DNA of 64,000 nucleotides from CAVRCT01 sp963719645. GTDB taxonomy: Bacteria > Pseudomonadota > Gammaproteobacteria > DSM-16500. The notes beneath the pieces are model-generated. The model was not told the DNA's origin, ran no database searches, and saw only the letters and a program-made list of their open reading frames with translations. This document shows positions 44,951-53,828 of this stretch, piece by piece. The DNA is taken from assembly GCA_963719645.1 (NCBI GenBank), contig CAVRCT010000008.1, positions 1 through 64,000 on the forward strand. The letters are read 5' to 3'. The position numbers and the translations under genes are program-made. Positions within the stretch are counted from its first letter, which is position 1, and each line of letters begins with the position of its first letter.

Positions 44951-45361
44951 TTATGCTGTTTTTTGCTGATCAACAAAATATTTCAAATCTTCAGGGTGCC
45001 GTTCAAGCAACTTAAGCAAATTACTAACGGCAGGCAGCGGCTTGGTTTCTCCACGCTCATACCGACTAAATCCGTTTTTACCACCCCCAAATATTCTGCC
45101 AGCTTCTTCTTGCGATAAATGCAGAATATCTTTGCGAATCCGACGAATTTCTTCCGGTCGCAAAATACCATCCACTTTTGATTTAAATTCATCAAAAGCT
45201 TTTTCAGTTTTCGCAATATCTTCACCACTCAAAATACCTTCTTCACAAGAATCACACCATAAACCAGGTTGTTCTAAAGTGATAGATTTCCCTTTGTAGG
45301 TAAAAACTTGCGGCTTTGTTTTTTGAGTTAAATTACCTTTACTACACGCATAGCACTTCAT
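44951..45361 (-). CDS. MqsA-type zinc finger / HTH regulator
   Basis: The 136-residue product has the MqsA layout: an N-terminal zinc domain with CYAC (Cys3, Cys6) and CDSC near residue 38, and a C-terminal helix-turn-helix (LSQEEAGRIFGGGKNGFSRYERGETKP). MqsA binds and neutralises the MqsR ribonuclease and represses its operon. No MqsR gene is seen; instead the gene begins three bases after the RloB-type gene. It may act as the regulator, or antitoxin, of the RloA/RloB pair. Confidence 0.85.
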   Translation of the reverse strand: MKCYACSKGNLTQKTKPQVFTYKGKSITLEQPGLWCDSCEEGILSGEDIAKTEKAFDEFKSKVDGILRPEEIRRIRKDILHLSQEEAGRIFGGGKNGFSRYERGETKPLPAVSNLLKLLERHPEDLKYFVDQQKTA

Positions 45362-45364
45362 TGG

Positions 45365-45921
45365 TTATTTCTCCTTGCTCAACCCTATTATTGACAACAT
45401 GGTATTTAACTCAAAATCTATTTTTGCAACACGAAGTAAGTCTGTTAATGTGAATTTTCCTGTAAGTGTACGTGTATCAGCAGGCTTCCTATAATTAGGC
45501 CAAACACTCTTCAACAACGCTTGAACATTTGTTCTATCGGGTTGCAAGTTTTCCTTCCCTGGCATCAAGCGCAACAATAATCCTTCTAAATTAGGCTCTT
45601 GAACACACACTGTGATTTTATGCTTTGACGCCTCTTGCCGAAGCTTAGAAAGCGACCAACCATCATCGCGCTCGGCTCTATCACCATCTACTAGCAAAAC
45701 TGAGCTTTTGGCTTTTTGTCTTTCTTTGCGTTTTCTGCAATGTATAGCCCCTGCCAGCATGGTTTTATAACCACCACCCTTTAAAACTTCACAATCAAGA
45801 TGCACATACAATCCATTTTGGTCTGCCAGTTCTTGAAACCATTTAACAAGTGATTGCTCTCCCTCGCCTTCAACCGAGAAAAAAACCGCGTCCGCTGTAA
45901 GATTGTTCTTCTTGTTGTCAT
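45365..45921 (-). pseudogene. RloB-type Toprim protein, frame break in a T7 run
   Basis: From ATG 45921 the product would begin MTTRRTILQRTR, then at a run of seven T (about 45880-45886) the frame changes to FFSVEGEGEQSLVKWFQELA and continues to the end, about 185 residues. Toprim features are the Glu of VEGEGE and the Asp pair of VLLVDGDRAE. VQEPNLEGLLLRL corresponds to the NPxFExWLLLH block of RloB. RloB/AbiLii proteins accompany an RloA-type ATPase in phage-abortive systems. It lies three bases after the ATPase stop. One missing T, or slippage on the T run, would restore the frame. Confidence 0.75.
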
Positions 45922-45924
45922 TAT

Positions 45925-47121
45925 CTATCCAATACGCGGCACAGCACCTAATTCGCCCGCAAGGTACTTTCTCATTAAACTTGGCTCACGACGCAAACCT
46001 TTGATGTCTCGCGCACAATAAACACCCGTTGCTTGCCCGCTAGGTTTTTCAGTAAAAAATACTTGCTCTTTCTCCAAGTCATCTAATAAGCCTGGATTGT
46101 GAGCGGTAAAAAATAACTGTGCTCCACGAGAATTACGCTCTGGATCACTAAACCATCGAAATAGTTCTGGCAACAAAAGAGGATGTAAATCACTATCAAT
46201 TTCGTCAATCATAACTATTCCACCCGTTTCTAATGCGTAATGTATTCGTGGAAAAATTTCGACGAAACGTTTTGTACCTGCCGACTCTTCGTCAAAGACA
46301 ATGAACCCATCAAGACCAGCATGTTGAAATTTTGCAAATAGTCCTTGGTTTCCTTGCACTATTACCATTGACTCAAGACCGATGTCTAGACGCCTTAGCT
46401 CTCGATTCAATCGATCTAAACAATTTTTATCATTTGCATAAACTGAAAGAAATTGACTAATATTTTGTTGAATCTTATGAACACCGATAATATTAGTTTG
46501 TAATGTTCCTATTACCCTGCTGAAGTAAGTTGATAATGGGTGATTTAATTTCGCTAATGTACTAATCACACTCGCATTAGGGCGGATGCTTTGCGTCCTA
46601 GGATCACTAGAACCAGAAATATCAAATTCCCTTCCAAAATTGAATTTTTGACCTTCACGCTCAAAAAGGCGACGAAATTTCCCTTTGGGTGCATAGAATA
46701 GCGCTTCATACAAAACCGTCTTATTTCCATAATCATTAGCATGATGCGTAATATGCAGCTCATAACGAAATATTGCAGATGGCTGTCCATCACTTAGTTG
46801 ACTATCAAATTCAACAGTGATTTTAGTTGGCTTACCCCACCAATTCTTCTGTCTATAAGGCTGGAATAATTCATTAATCTGATCTATCCAGTCAAAGCTA
46901 CGAATCGCAAAGAACGCCGCAGACACCACCGCACGCAAAATAGTAGACTTTCCCGAAGCGTTTGGGCCGAAAAAGCCTACCACCGCTGGCAAGCGGGTTT
47001 TTTGATTGGAACGGGAAAGCTTGAAACAAGCCAAATCCGGCGCATTAGCAGGAACTTCGAAAGTCAGCTCTTGCCTACCGGCGATCGAAAAAAAGTTTTC
47101 AATGATGATTTTATATAACAT
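45925..47121 (-). CDS. RloA/AbiLi-type AAA ATPase (ABC-like)
   Basis: The product is 398 residues. It begins MLYKIIIENFFSIAGRQELT and has Walker A VGFFGPNASGKSTIL (about residues 48-62), an insertion rich in charged and aromatic residues, Walker B GGIVMIDEIDSDLHPLLLPE (about 300) and the H-loop FFTAHNPGLLDD. This is the AAA_15/AAA_21 class found with RloB, and with Toprim partners in PARIS and AbiL. It is expected to sense infection and control the Toprim effector. It is the first gene of a three- or four-gene minus-strand operon next to a tRNA, a usual place for defence genes. Confidence 0.87.
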   Translation of the reverse strand: MLYKIIIENFFSIAGRQELTFEVPANAPDLACFKLSRSNQKTRLPAVVGFFGPNASGKSTILRAVVSAAFFAIRSFDWIDQINELFQPYRQKNWWGKPTKITVEFDSQLSDGQPSAIFRYELHITHHANDYGNKTVLYEALFYAPKGKFRRLFEREGQKFNFGREFDISGSSDPRTQSIRPNASVISTLAKLNHPLSTYFSRVIGTLQTNIIGVHKIQQNISQFLSVYANDKNCLDRLNRELRRLDIGLESMVIVQGNQGLFAKFQHAGLDGFIVFDEESAGTKRFVEIFPRIHYALETGGIVMIDEIDSDLHPLLLPELFRWFSDPERNSRGAQLFFTAHNPGLLDDLEKEQVFFTEKPSGQATGVYCARDIKGLRREPSLMRKYLAGELGAVPRIG

Positions 47122-47353
47122 ACAATCATTATATGCAGATTTTATGTTAAAAGCGACATTTAAAATTATATTTTTATTATTTTAAATCAAAATTTGTCGC
47201 AATGAACGCAAAGTGGCGAATTAAATAATGAGCGGATTCTTTTCTTCACCTTCATGAATATGTTGGTATTTTTGTTGGTACTTTTCATTCATTAAAATAC
47301 ATACCAATATAAAATCAATAAGTTATTCATGCAATATGATAGCACCCATACCT

Positions 47354-47365
47354 TAGCCACCATGT
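47354..47365. repeat. Putative attR: copy of the tRNA-Met 3' end
   Basis: TAGCCACCATGT matches 44538-44549 exactly and keeps the same orientation. It closes the segment that holds the RloA/RloB/MqsA-type genes. No integrase gene lies between the two copies. Confidence 0.55.
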
Positions 47366-47474
47366 TTTTATGGATTAAACAGCTTCTCGATCTTGTAATT
47401 TATTATTTATGACCAAATGCGGCCTCATCTTTAACAAAGCAAACCCGGGCTCGCTATAGAGAACAATTTAATTT

Positions 47475-47857
47475 TTTTATACAAATCCCCCTTGTTCCCA
47501 ATGGCACTAGCTTAAGAACTGTAGTCCCGGAATTTACTGGCGCTTAATGAGCGCTTTTTGCGAATTTAGCGCCAGTTAATGTCCGGGATCCATTTTGCTT
47601 AAAGCATATAAGTTAAAAGCAAGAGGGCGATAAATTGAAGATGGATCCCGGACATTAAGTAGCTCTAAACGAGCAAAAGGCGCTCGTTAAGAGCTACTAA
47701 ATTCCGGGACGACAGTTCTTAAGCTAGTGCCATTGCCCCTTGTTCCCCCTTTTTCAAAGTGGGAGACCCTCTAAGCAGCTCTGTGTTTTAACAGCGAAAG
47801 CTGCTTAGAGGGTCTCCCACTTTGAAAAAGGGGGAACAAGGGGGATTTGTATAAAAA
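47475..47857. repeat. Composite nested palindromic repeat, copy 3
   Basis: The outer TATACAAATCCCCCTTGTTC repeat has arms GTGGGAGACCCTCTAAGCAG and its inverse around TGTGTTTTAACAGC. The 237-bp element is inserted in the left arm rather than the right arm. It fills most of the gap between the ATPase gene and the MFS gene; 47122-47353 is AT-rich and probably holds the island promoter. Confidence 0.78.
47499..47735. mobile_element. MITE-like 237-bp element, copy 3 (reverse orientation)
   Basis: It is inverted relative to the other copies. CCCCTTGTTCC lies on both sides (47488-47498 and 47736-47746), the complement of the GGAACAAGGGG duplication seen elsewhere. Confidence 0.82.
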
Positions 47858-48002
47858 GAAGAAGTTCTTATTCAATGTTTACCCCTCTTTTTTCGGGAGT
47901 TGGAGCACTCAGGATGACAACCCTCGACTCTAGACCCCAACCGTTTTTCATACCATAATCCACTCTTCCACCCACACCCTATTCAACTAGAGAACATCGT
48001 TG

Positions 48003-49307
48003 ATGATCACCCAGACAACATCCACGCCAAAAATCTGGCACATCCTCATCGGCGGCAGCATCGGCAATTTAACCGAATGGTATAATTTTTTGTTATACGG
48101 TTATCTCGCCTCCGTCATTTCGCAATTATTTTTCCCGTTAAAAAACCCTTTGTTATCGCTAACTCTCACCTTCACCGTCTTCGCATTAAGTTTTTTAGCC
48201 CGCCCGCTGGGAGGCATTTTATTTGGCTGGATCGGTGATACCTATGGCCGGCAGCGGGCATTGGTTGCTGCGTTAATCCTGATGGCAATACCGACACTCA
48301 TCATTGGTTTTTTGCCAACGTTTGCCAGCATCGGTATCGCCAGTCCCGTGATACTCTGTTTAGCTCGAATTTGCCAAGGATTATCGGCCGGAGGCGAGCA
48401 CACCGGTTCTGCCGTGTATTTAGCAGAATATGCACCTGCAACAAAACGTACGTTGTGGATCAGCATTGTTCCCACCACGGCAAGTCTTGGCGTGTTATTT
48501 AGCTCGATCATGTCGTTGGTCCTTATCAACAGCTTCACGCAACAAGAATTATTAGCGGGGGGATGGCGAGTGGGTTACTGGATAGGCGCTGGGTTGTGTT
48601 TCATCAGTATTCTGCTACGACTGAATTTGCCCGAAACACCTGACTTTAAAGCCGCTCACAAAGAAAAATATCCGTTGGCGAAGTTACTGAAAGACCCACG
48701 CTCACGAAAGCACTTATTCACCGTATTTAGCCTAGCCAGCACGTGGGGCATTGTGTACCAAATTTTATTTATTTGGATGCCAACTTATCTGACTCACGTT
48801 CAACACCTGAGTCATCGCAGCGCACTGCAAATCAACTGTGTTTGTTTGGTTTGTTTAGCCATTTTTATTAGCTTAGTCGGGTATTGGGCAGATCACATTA
48901 ACCGTACACGTCTCATCCGCTTATCGTGTCTCGCCATGCTCATTTTTTCGTATCCTTTATTTTTGCTTCTCGCTAGCGGTTCACTCCTGCAAATTTATCC
49001 TGCGATGGCTATTTTTACGCTGATTTTCAGCTTATATTTACCCACCGCTTTTGCCAGCATGATTGAATTATTTTCCACAGACATACGCTATACCGGCATG
49101 TCGCTCGGCTTTAATTTAGGATTGGCCATTTTTGGCGGCACCTGCCCTTTAATCGTCACTTGGTTAATTGAATGGACAACCAATCCCAAAGCCCCCGCCT
49201 GTTATTTGATCGTGGCAGCACTCTCTGGATTCGTCACTTCCATGCGAATTTCAGATAAAAAAGGCCAACTAGTTATACATACGCCTCTCACTACAAGACA
49301 CTCGTAA
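48003..49307 (+). CDS. MFS transporter, metabolite:H+ symporter type
   Basis: The 434-residue protein has 12 predicted membrane helices. It begins close to SIGNLTEWYNFLLYGYLASV, the helix 1 motif of the MHS/ProP family. GWIGDTYGRQRAL is the loop 2-3 signature and QGLSAGGEHTGSAVYLAEYA lies near residue 127. Such proteins import osmolytes or carboxylates with protons; the substrate is open. A TTG at 48000 is also in frame, but ATG 48003 is chosen. Its last codons and stop lie within a 37-bp sequence that recurs at 62849-62885. Confidence 0.87.
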   Translation: MITQTTSTPKIWHILIGGSIGNLTEWYNFLLYGYLASVISQLFFPLKNPLLSLTLTFTVFALSFLARPLGGILFGWIGDTYGRQRALVAALILMAIPTLIIGFLPTFASIGIASPVILCLARICQGLSAGGEHTGSAVYLAEYAPATKRTLWISIVPTTASLGVLFSSIMSLVLINSFTQQELLAGGWRVGYWIGAGLCFISILLRLNLPETPDFKAAHKEKYPLAKLLKDPRSRKHLFTVFSLASTWGIVYQILFIWMPTYLTHVQHLSHRSALQINCVCLVCLAIFISLVGYWADHINRTRLIRLSCLAMLIFSYPLFLLLASGSLLQIYPAMAIFTLIFSLYLPTAFASMIELFSTDIRYTGMSLGFNLGLAIFGGTCPLIVTWLIEWTTNPKAPACYLIVAALSGFVTSMRISDKKGQLVIHTPLTTRHS

Positions 49308-49321
49308 AGTTCTCTTTTAGC
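49285..49321. repeat. Left direct repeat of the serine-rich gene island
   Basis: This 37-base sequence ends GTTCTCTTTTAGC and includes the MFS stop codon. It matches 62849-62885 at 33 of 37 positions in the same orientation, with weaker similarity extending about ten bases further on each side. Confidence 0.55.
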
Positions 49322-49476
49322 GCGTGGTCCATTCCGCTTGGGAGAAAGGAGTCAGGGTTCAGCGTTTATTGAGCGTTTAAAGTGAAAATATCAAATGCCG
49401 ACTCTGTCACTCTTTGACAAACACATATTCTATTTGTATATTATCTAACCCAAAACGAAGAATAGAGACAAAAAAA

Positions 49477-52011
49477 ATGACAACGCCTCGCAGCAACGCG
49501 GAGACCATTAATTTTTCCAAATTTGAAGAGCATTGCAAAACAGTCCGTGGTGAGTTTGGAAAAACAGAAGTTTATTCTCTCTGGGCATTTTTAGATAAAC
49601 TAGCGAATCTTGATATACAGGAAGCGAAGAATGGAGTGAAAGATAAGGAGTCGATAAAAACGCTTTTTTGGCATCAAGATGGCTATCCTCATCTGCTTTA
49701 CGTTACCTTAGAAAAGAGTGAACTTCACAACCTTTTAAAAGACAAAAAATTAGATGTCTTTGAAAACGGAAAGGTTCGCAAAGACAAGGTATTTGAGGAC
49801 ATTGAAAATAACAGAGAGTTAATTTTTAGCATCAATTTAAATGGAAAAAATTCTAGTTTTACAGTTGATATCGATATTGCAAAAGGTAATAGACGCCCTC
49901 CCAGACTCTGTATATTCACACAATCTAATGAACCAGGCTGTTTAGATTTAGAACGTCGTCAAGTGAGTTATCTTTGGAGTGAATTTTCAATTGAGTTGAT
50001 AGAAGATTTAATTCTTAACGTTTTTGGTTTTAATCTTAACTCTTCTAATCCGATGCAGATTTATCCCGCATACAAACCTAAAGAAAAAGAACCCAGCGAG
50101 TGGGAATGCAATCCCAAAAAAGGAAAAAAAACATTGCCAAATAAAAACCTAAAACGAAAAAGAATGTCTGAGCAAGAGGAGGAAACAGCACCTTCATCCG
50201 ACGCGGATAACTCCGATGTAGACATGAAAGCGGCTGAAGAAAGCCATTCCACAAGCAGCAGCTCCTCTTCTTCATCTTCCTCCTCCTCTGCAATGCCATT
50301 CCACTTGTCATCCCGCCATGATCCACGATGGAGGCCTGCCGGAATGAATCGTGCGGACGATTTACCGCAACCCATGGATTTATCGGCTTTTTCTTTTCCG
50401 CCATCCGCATCTTCGAGCCGTCATCAAACATCGATGACGGAAGAAAGCCCAGACAGTAAATTGGTAAAGCAATTAACAGCTGAATTGGCCGCCGAAAAAC
50501 AAAAAAGACAGCAAGAAAATAAAACGCATTTAAAAACAGTCAGAAAATTGCGTCAGAAAAAGCAACAAGCGGCCGAATTAAAAACTCAGTTAGATATGAC
50601 TCGCGTAACGCTGGATACCGAACGACAACTATCCCAAGAGCGCAAACAATATTTTTTCACCGAAATAGATAGCTATAGAAACACATTAGCGCGCGCGCAG
50701 GTGAAATTATCTCAATTGCAGCCTGTTACGTTGGTGACTAAACTATTTGATGAAATCATGAAAACGGCAAGTGCTCCGGATGCGCTAGAAGTAGACGATT
50801 TTTTTGCATTTGGAAATCCCTGTCAAGAATTGCTTCAATTACAGGAGGACTTCGTCCGAACCCATATCAATACTGAATATCGGGTTATTTATTATCAAAA
50901 TTATTTATTAAAAATACTTTTGTCGGATCCACTTGCAAGCGTTGTCATTGCCGAGCTGGATCTAACAAATCGTTTGCTAGAATTGGCTAATCTACCTCAC
51001 AAACTTCTGAGTGAAGTTAAACAAAAAAATGATGCGTTGCATTTCGTAACTCTCATCAAAAAATATATGCCTGCTCGTACGATGGATATTGAAAATTGTC
51101 TGCAGAGCTATGCAGAATTATGCCGGTCTAATAATATCGATGCAGAAAAAATAGAGAGACGACAAGGTAAAATTTTAAGGTTAGTCATTCAATTTAAAGT
51201 CGAAAAAATTTATCAGGAGTATACCGTTTTGATAAATGATGAGGTGTATTGGAAAGCAGAAAAACAACGCGCTAAACGGTCGCGTCAGCAGGGGCCAAAC
51301 AGTGCTGCAAGTGATCAGCCAGCCGCGTTAGCGGATGAAGGTGCAGTATACGATGATCCAGTCGCGATGCATGACGAAGAAGAAAGTGAGGAGTTAGCTG
51401 CAAGTGTTGATAATGAGGCTGCCGAAGCGAATGAAGGCGATGAACCAACTGCGATGACAGATCAAGATGCAGAACATGAGAAGCCAGCCGCTAGCGCGGA
51501 TGGAAGTGCACAAAATGCTGGAAGAGTGAATGGTGATGAACCTTCTGCGATGAGCGGTGGAAGTCAATCCTTGTCAAGCTCAGCTTCATCGTCTTCAAAC
51601 TCAGCTTCATCCTCTTCAAGCTTAGCTAACTTAGCTTCATCTTCTTCAAGCTCAGCTAGCTCAGCTTCATCTTCTTCAAGCTCAGCGGCATTGGTCTCAG
51701 ATCCATTCCAAATTGTTGCGTCGAGTTTCAATCCAACCAATTCAAATACTGCCATTTTGCAGATATTAAATTCAACTGGAGCAGGCTTACCGAACACTCA
51801 CTCAAGCTCTTCAAGTTCACCATCAGGTAGTCATTCTACGTTACCTACTATGTTATCTAATTTTGGCACTGATTCTGGACTTAAAAACATTCCAGAGGGC
51901 ATCTTCTCGCATCGATGTCATAATTCTAATGCGATGATAAAGCTAGATGGGTTAGACGATTCTCCTCTTTCTTTGCAACGAAGAAACTCACTTGGGCAAG
52001 GAGGCCTGTAA
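49477..52011 (+). CDS. 844-residue serine-rich coiled-coil protein, candidate nuclear effector
   Basis: No family is recognised. ATG 49477 is used because the ORF opening at 49414 is a TTG without ribosome site. Residues 1-215 look globular; KRKR at about 226 resembles a nuclear signal; SDVDMKAAEE at about 245 is the acidic motif shared by the cluster; a run of 12 Ser follows at about 259. A strong coiled coil covers about 330-420, and a helical domain about 420-600. The next 130 residues are degenerate repeats (DEPTAMTDQDAEHEKPAASA type) and SSSA/SSSN tracts from about 700. The end carries RRNSLGQGGL. No signal peptide or membrane segment is seen. Confidence 0.8.
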   Translation: MTTPRSNAETINFSKFEEHCKTVRGEFGKTEVYSLWAFLDKLANLDIQEAKNGVKDKESIKTLFWHQDGYPHLLYVTLEKSELHNLLKDKKLDVFENGKVRKDKVFEDIENNRELIFSINLNGKNSSFTVDIDIAKGNRRPPRLCIFTQSNEPGCLDLERRQVSYLWSEFSIELIEDLILNVFGFNLNSSNPMQIYPAYKPKEKEPSEWECNPKKGKKTLPNKNLKRKRMSEQEEETAPSSDADNSDVDMKAAEESHSTSSSSSSSSSSSSAMPFHLSSRHDPRWRPAGMNRADDLPQPMDLSAFSFPPSASSSRHQTSMTEESPDSKLVKQLTAELAAEKQKRQQENKTHLKTVRKLRQKKQQAAELKTQLDMTRVTLDTERQLSQERKQYFFTEIDSYRNTLARAQVKLSQLQPVTLVTKLFDEIMKTASAPDALEVDDFFAFGNPCQELLQLQEDFVRTHINTEYRVIYYQNYLLKILLSDPLASVVIAELDLTNRLLELANLPHKLLSEVKQKNDALHFVTLIKKYMPARTMDIENCLQSYAELCRSNNIDAEKIERRQGKILRLVIQFKVEKIYQEYTVLINDEVYWKAEKQRAKRSRQQGPNSAASDQPAALADEGAVYDDPVAMHDEEESEELAASVDNEAAEANEGDEPTAMTDQDAEHEKPAASADGSAQNAGRVNGDEPSAMSGGSQSLSSSASSSSNSASSSSSLANLASSSSSSASSASSSSSSAALVSDPFQIVASSFNPTNSNTAILQILNSTGAGLPNTHSSSSSSPSGSHSTLPTMLSNFGTDSGLKNIPEGIFSHRCHNSNAMIKLDGLDDSPLSLQRRNSLGQGGL

Positions 52012-52040
52012 TCTAACGATGCACTCTGTCTCTTTAGCCA

Positions 52041-52104
52041 GTAGCCTATGGGTGCAACCCGGAGTTTTTAAGCAGCTTTAAAACCCCGGGTTGCACCCGG
52101 CTAC
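52041..52104. repeat. GCCCGGGTGCAACCCGGGG-family palindrome, copy 2
   Basis: GTAGCCTATGGGTGCAACCC pairs with CCGGGTTGCACCCGGCTAC. It is a less perfect copy of 36597-36663. Confidence 0.75.
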
Positions 52105-52488
52105 TTTTATACAAATCCCCCTTGTTCCCCCTTTTTCAAAGTGGGAGACTTTCTTAAGCGACTTCGCTGTTAAAACACAGAGGCGCTTAAGAAAGTCTCC
52201 CACTTTGAAAAAGGGGAACAAGGGGCAATGGCACTAGCTTAAGAACTGTCGTCCCGGAATTTAGTAGCTCTTAACGAGCGCCTTTTGCTCGTTTAGAGCT
52301 ACTTAATGTCCGGGATCCATCTTCAATTTATCGCCCTCTTGCTTTTAACTTATATGCTTTAAGCAAAATGGATCCCGGACATTAACTGGCGCTAAATTCG
52401 CAAAAAGCGCTCATTAAGCGCCAGTAAATTCCGGGACGACAGTTCTTAAGCTAGTGCCATTGGGAACAAGGGGGATTTGTATAAAAAG
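52105..52488. repeat. Composite nested palindromic repeat, copy 4
   Basis: The outer TATACAAATCCCCCTTGTTC repeat has arms GTGGGAGACTTTCTTAAGCG and inverse, with the 237-bp element in the right arm. It fills most of the 620-base gap between two serine-rich genes. GATGCACTCTGTCTCTTTAG (52018-52037) before it recurs with one change at 52546-52565 after it. Confidence 0.78.
52226..52462. mobile_element. MITE-like 237-bp element, copy 4
   Basis: It begins CAATGGCACTAGCTTAAGAA; GGAACAAGGGG flanks it at 52215-52225 and 52463-52473. It is nearly identical to the copies at 33474 and 21354. Confidence 0.82.
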
Positions 52489-52633
52489 CAACGTTCATTT
52501 AAAAATAAATTCTTATTCGATAAGGAGATCATCTGTCATCGTAATGATGCACTCTGTCTGTTTAGGAGAAATCCGAGGTGCGCTGGAAGCACGGAGGATT
52601 TAGACAACGCCATTCTTAAGCATGCCTCCCACA

Positions 52634-53797
52634 TCAAATACGAGCCTGCTTAGGTGAATCAATTTCCATGGCAGCGGTAGAATCATTAGGAACAAATATT
52701 CGATACAACTTTTCAATTTTGGATAAACTGTCAGGACTGAAATTTAAAATTTTTCTAACTTCTTCGAAATAAGCCAGAATGTGAGTGATAGCACTCGACA
52801 TACCTTCAGCATTTCTATTAAACCAATCCTGATATTCATCTGATGAGGCAACTTGCTCTAATGATGCAACGGCCGTATAGAAAGAATCTATTTTTTTCTG
52901 GCATGTTCTGTTCATCCATCGACTGACTTCAATAATTTTAAGCTGATTAGAAGCGCCGTCATCACTCATCGATTTCGATTCGCTACTTTCAAAAGGCGTC
53001 TGACTCTTCGTTAGAATTGAGATCGTATTAGACTTATCCGTTGGATCTTTCAGCATCAAAATAACAGCAAGCAGCTCCGCATGTTTTTTAATTTGTTCGC
53101 GATTAAATGTTAGCATTTTTAATAATGCCGTCATGAAACAGCTCATTACCATATCTAATTTTTGAATATCTGGTTGGAGCTTAAGACTAAAAATATAAAA
53201 TTTTGGATTTTTTAAGGTGAAAAATCTTTTCGCCAGCTCTAATCCTTGATGAAAATCACTTAGCATCTGCGGAACAGGCTGCTTTACCCACGCACTAAAC
53301 TCCGCGCTATCCGTTCGAGCAGAGCTATCTTCTATACGAGGTTTTTTGGAGACTGGCAAGATATCCGCAGACGATGAACTTATCTTCTGCGCGGTTTTAT
53401 CATCAGCGGATGAAGAGCTTGCCTCTTGCTCGGCTTTATCATCAAACTTTCTTTTTAAAGAAGCTGGCGCATCACTCTTTTTAGAATCTTTGCTGTCTTG
53501 TCCTGAAGAACTGCTCTCATTTTTTTCTACGCGCGGTTTTGATTGATAGTTTGGAAATTCTTTTCGTACGGCTTCAAGACAGTGAGCGATATTCACTTCT
53601 CCGGCATAATCCGTTTCGAGCATGTTTTTAAGCTGATCGAAAAACTCTAAATTATTCATCGCTGCATTTTGCAAATTAGCATCTTGCTTTGCCAGCAACC
53701 CAATTAGGTTAACAATAGCCTCATCCGAATTGTCATTGGAATAAGTATCAGAAGTATTGGCTGCTAAAGCACCGATGAAGCGTTGACTACTAGACAT
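52634..53797 (-). CDS. 387-residue Ser-rich protein with basic motifs, candidate nuclear effector
   Basis: ATG 53797 (MSSSQRFIGALAAN) follows an AAGGGG; an ATG seven codons earlier is less likely. Residues 1-90 are helical. The linker 92-165 holds four short Ser runs with LKRKFDD at about 114-120 and SKKPRIED at about 150-157, a bipartite-like basic pair. Residues 165-370 are helical and Leu-rich. The C-terminus ends AAMEIDSPKQARI, with the MEID variant of the cluster motif. It lies 31 bases after the next gene and is probably co-transcribed with it. No family is recognised. Confidence 0.78.
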   Translation of the reverse strand: MSSSQRFIGALAANTSDTYSNDNSDEAIVNLIGLLAKQDANLQNAAMNNLEFFDQLKNMLETDYAGEVNIAHCLEAVRKEFPNYQSKPRVEKNESSSSGQDSKDSKKSDAPASLKRKFDDKAEQEASSSSADDKTAQKISSSSADILPVSKKPRIEDSSARTDSAEFSAWVKQPVPQMLSDFHQGLELAKRFFTLKNPKFYIFSLKLQPDIQKLDMVMSCFMTALLKMLTFNREQIKKHAELLAVILMLKDPTDKSNTISILTKSQTPFESSESKSMSDDGASNQLKIIEVSRWMNRTCQKKIDSFYTAVASLEQVASSDEYQDWFNRNAEGMSSAITHILAYFEEVRKILNFSPDSLSKIEKLYRIFVPNDSTAAMEIDSPKQARI

Positions 53798-53828
53798 TTT
53801 ATTTACCCCTTCAATCAAAAATTAATTA

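Noticed and set aside
49725..51797. Minus-strand ORFs rich in Glu within the serine-rich gene
   Set aside because: Antisense of Ser codons (TCT, TCA, TCC) gives Glu- and Asp-rich frames; they are shadows.
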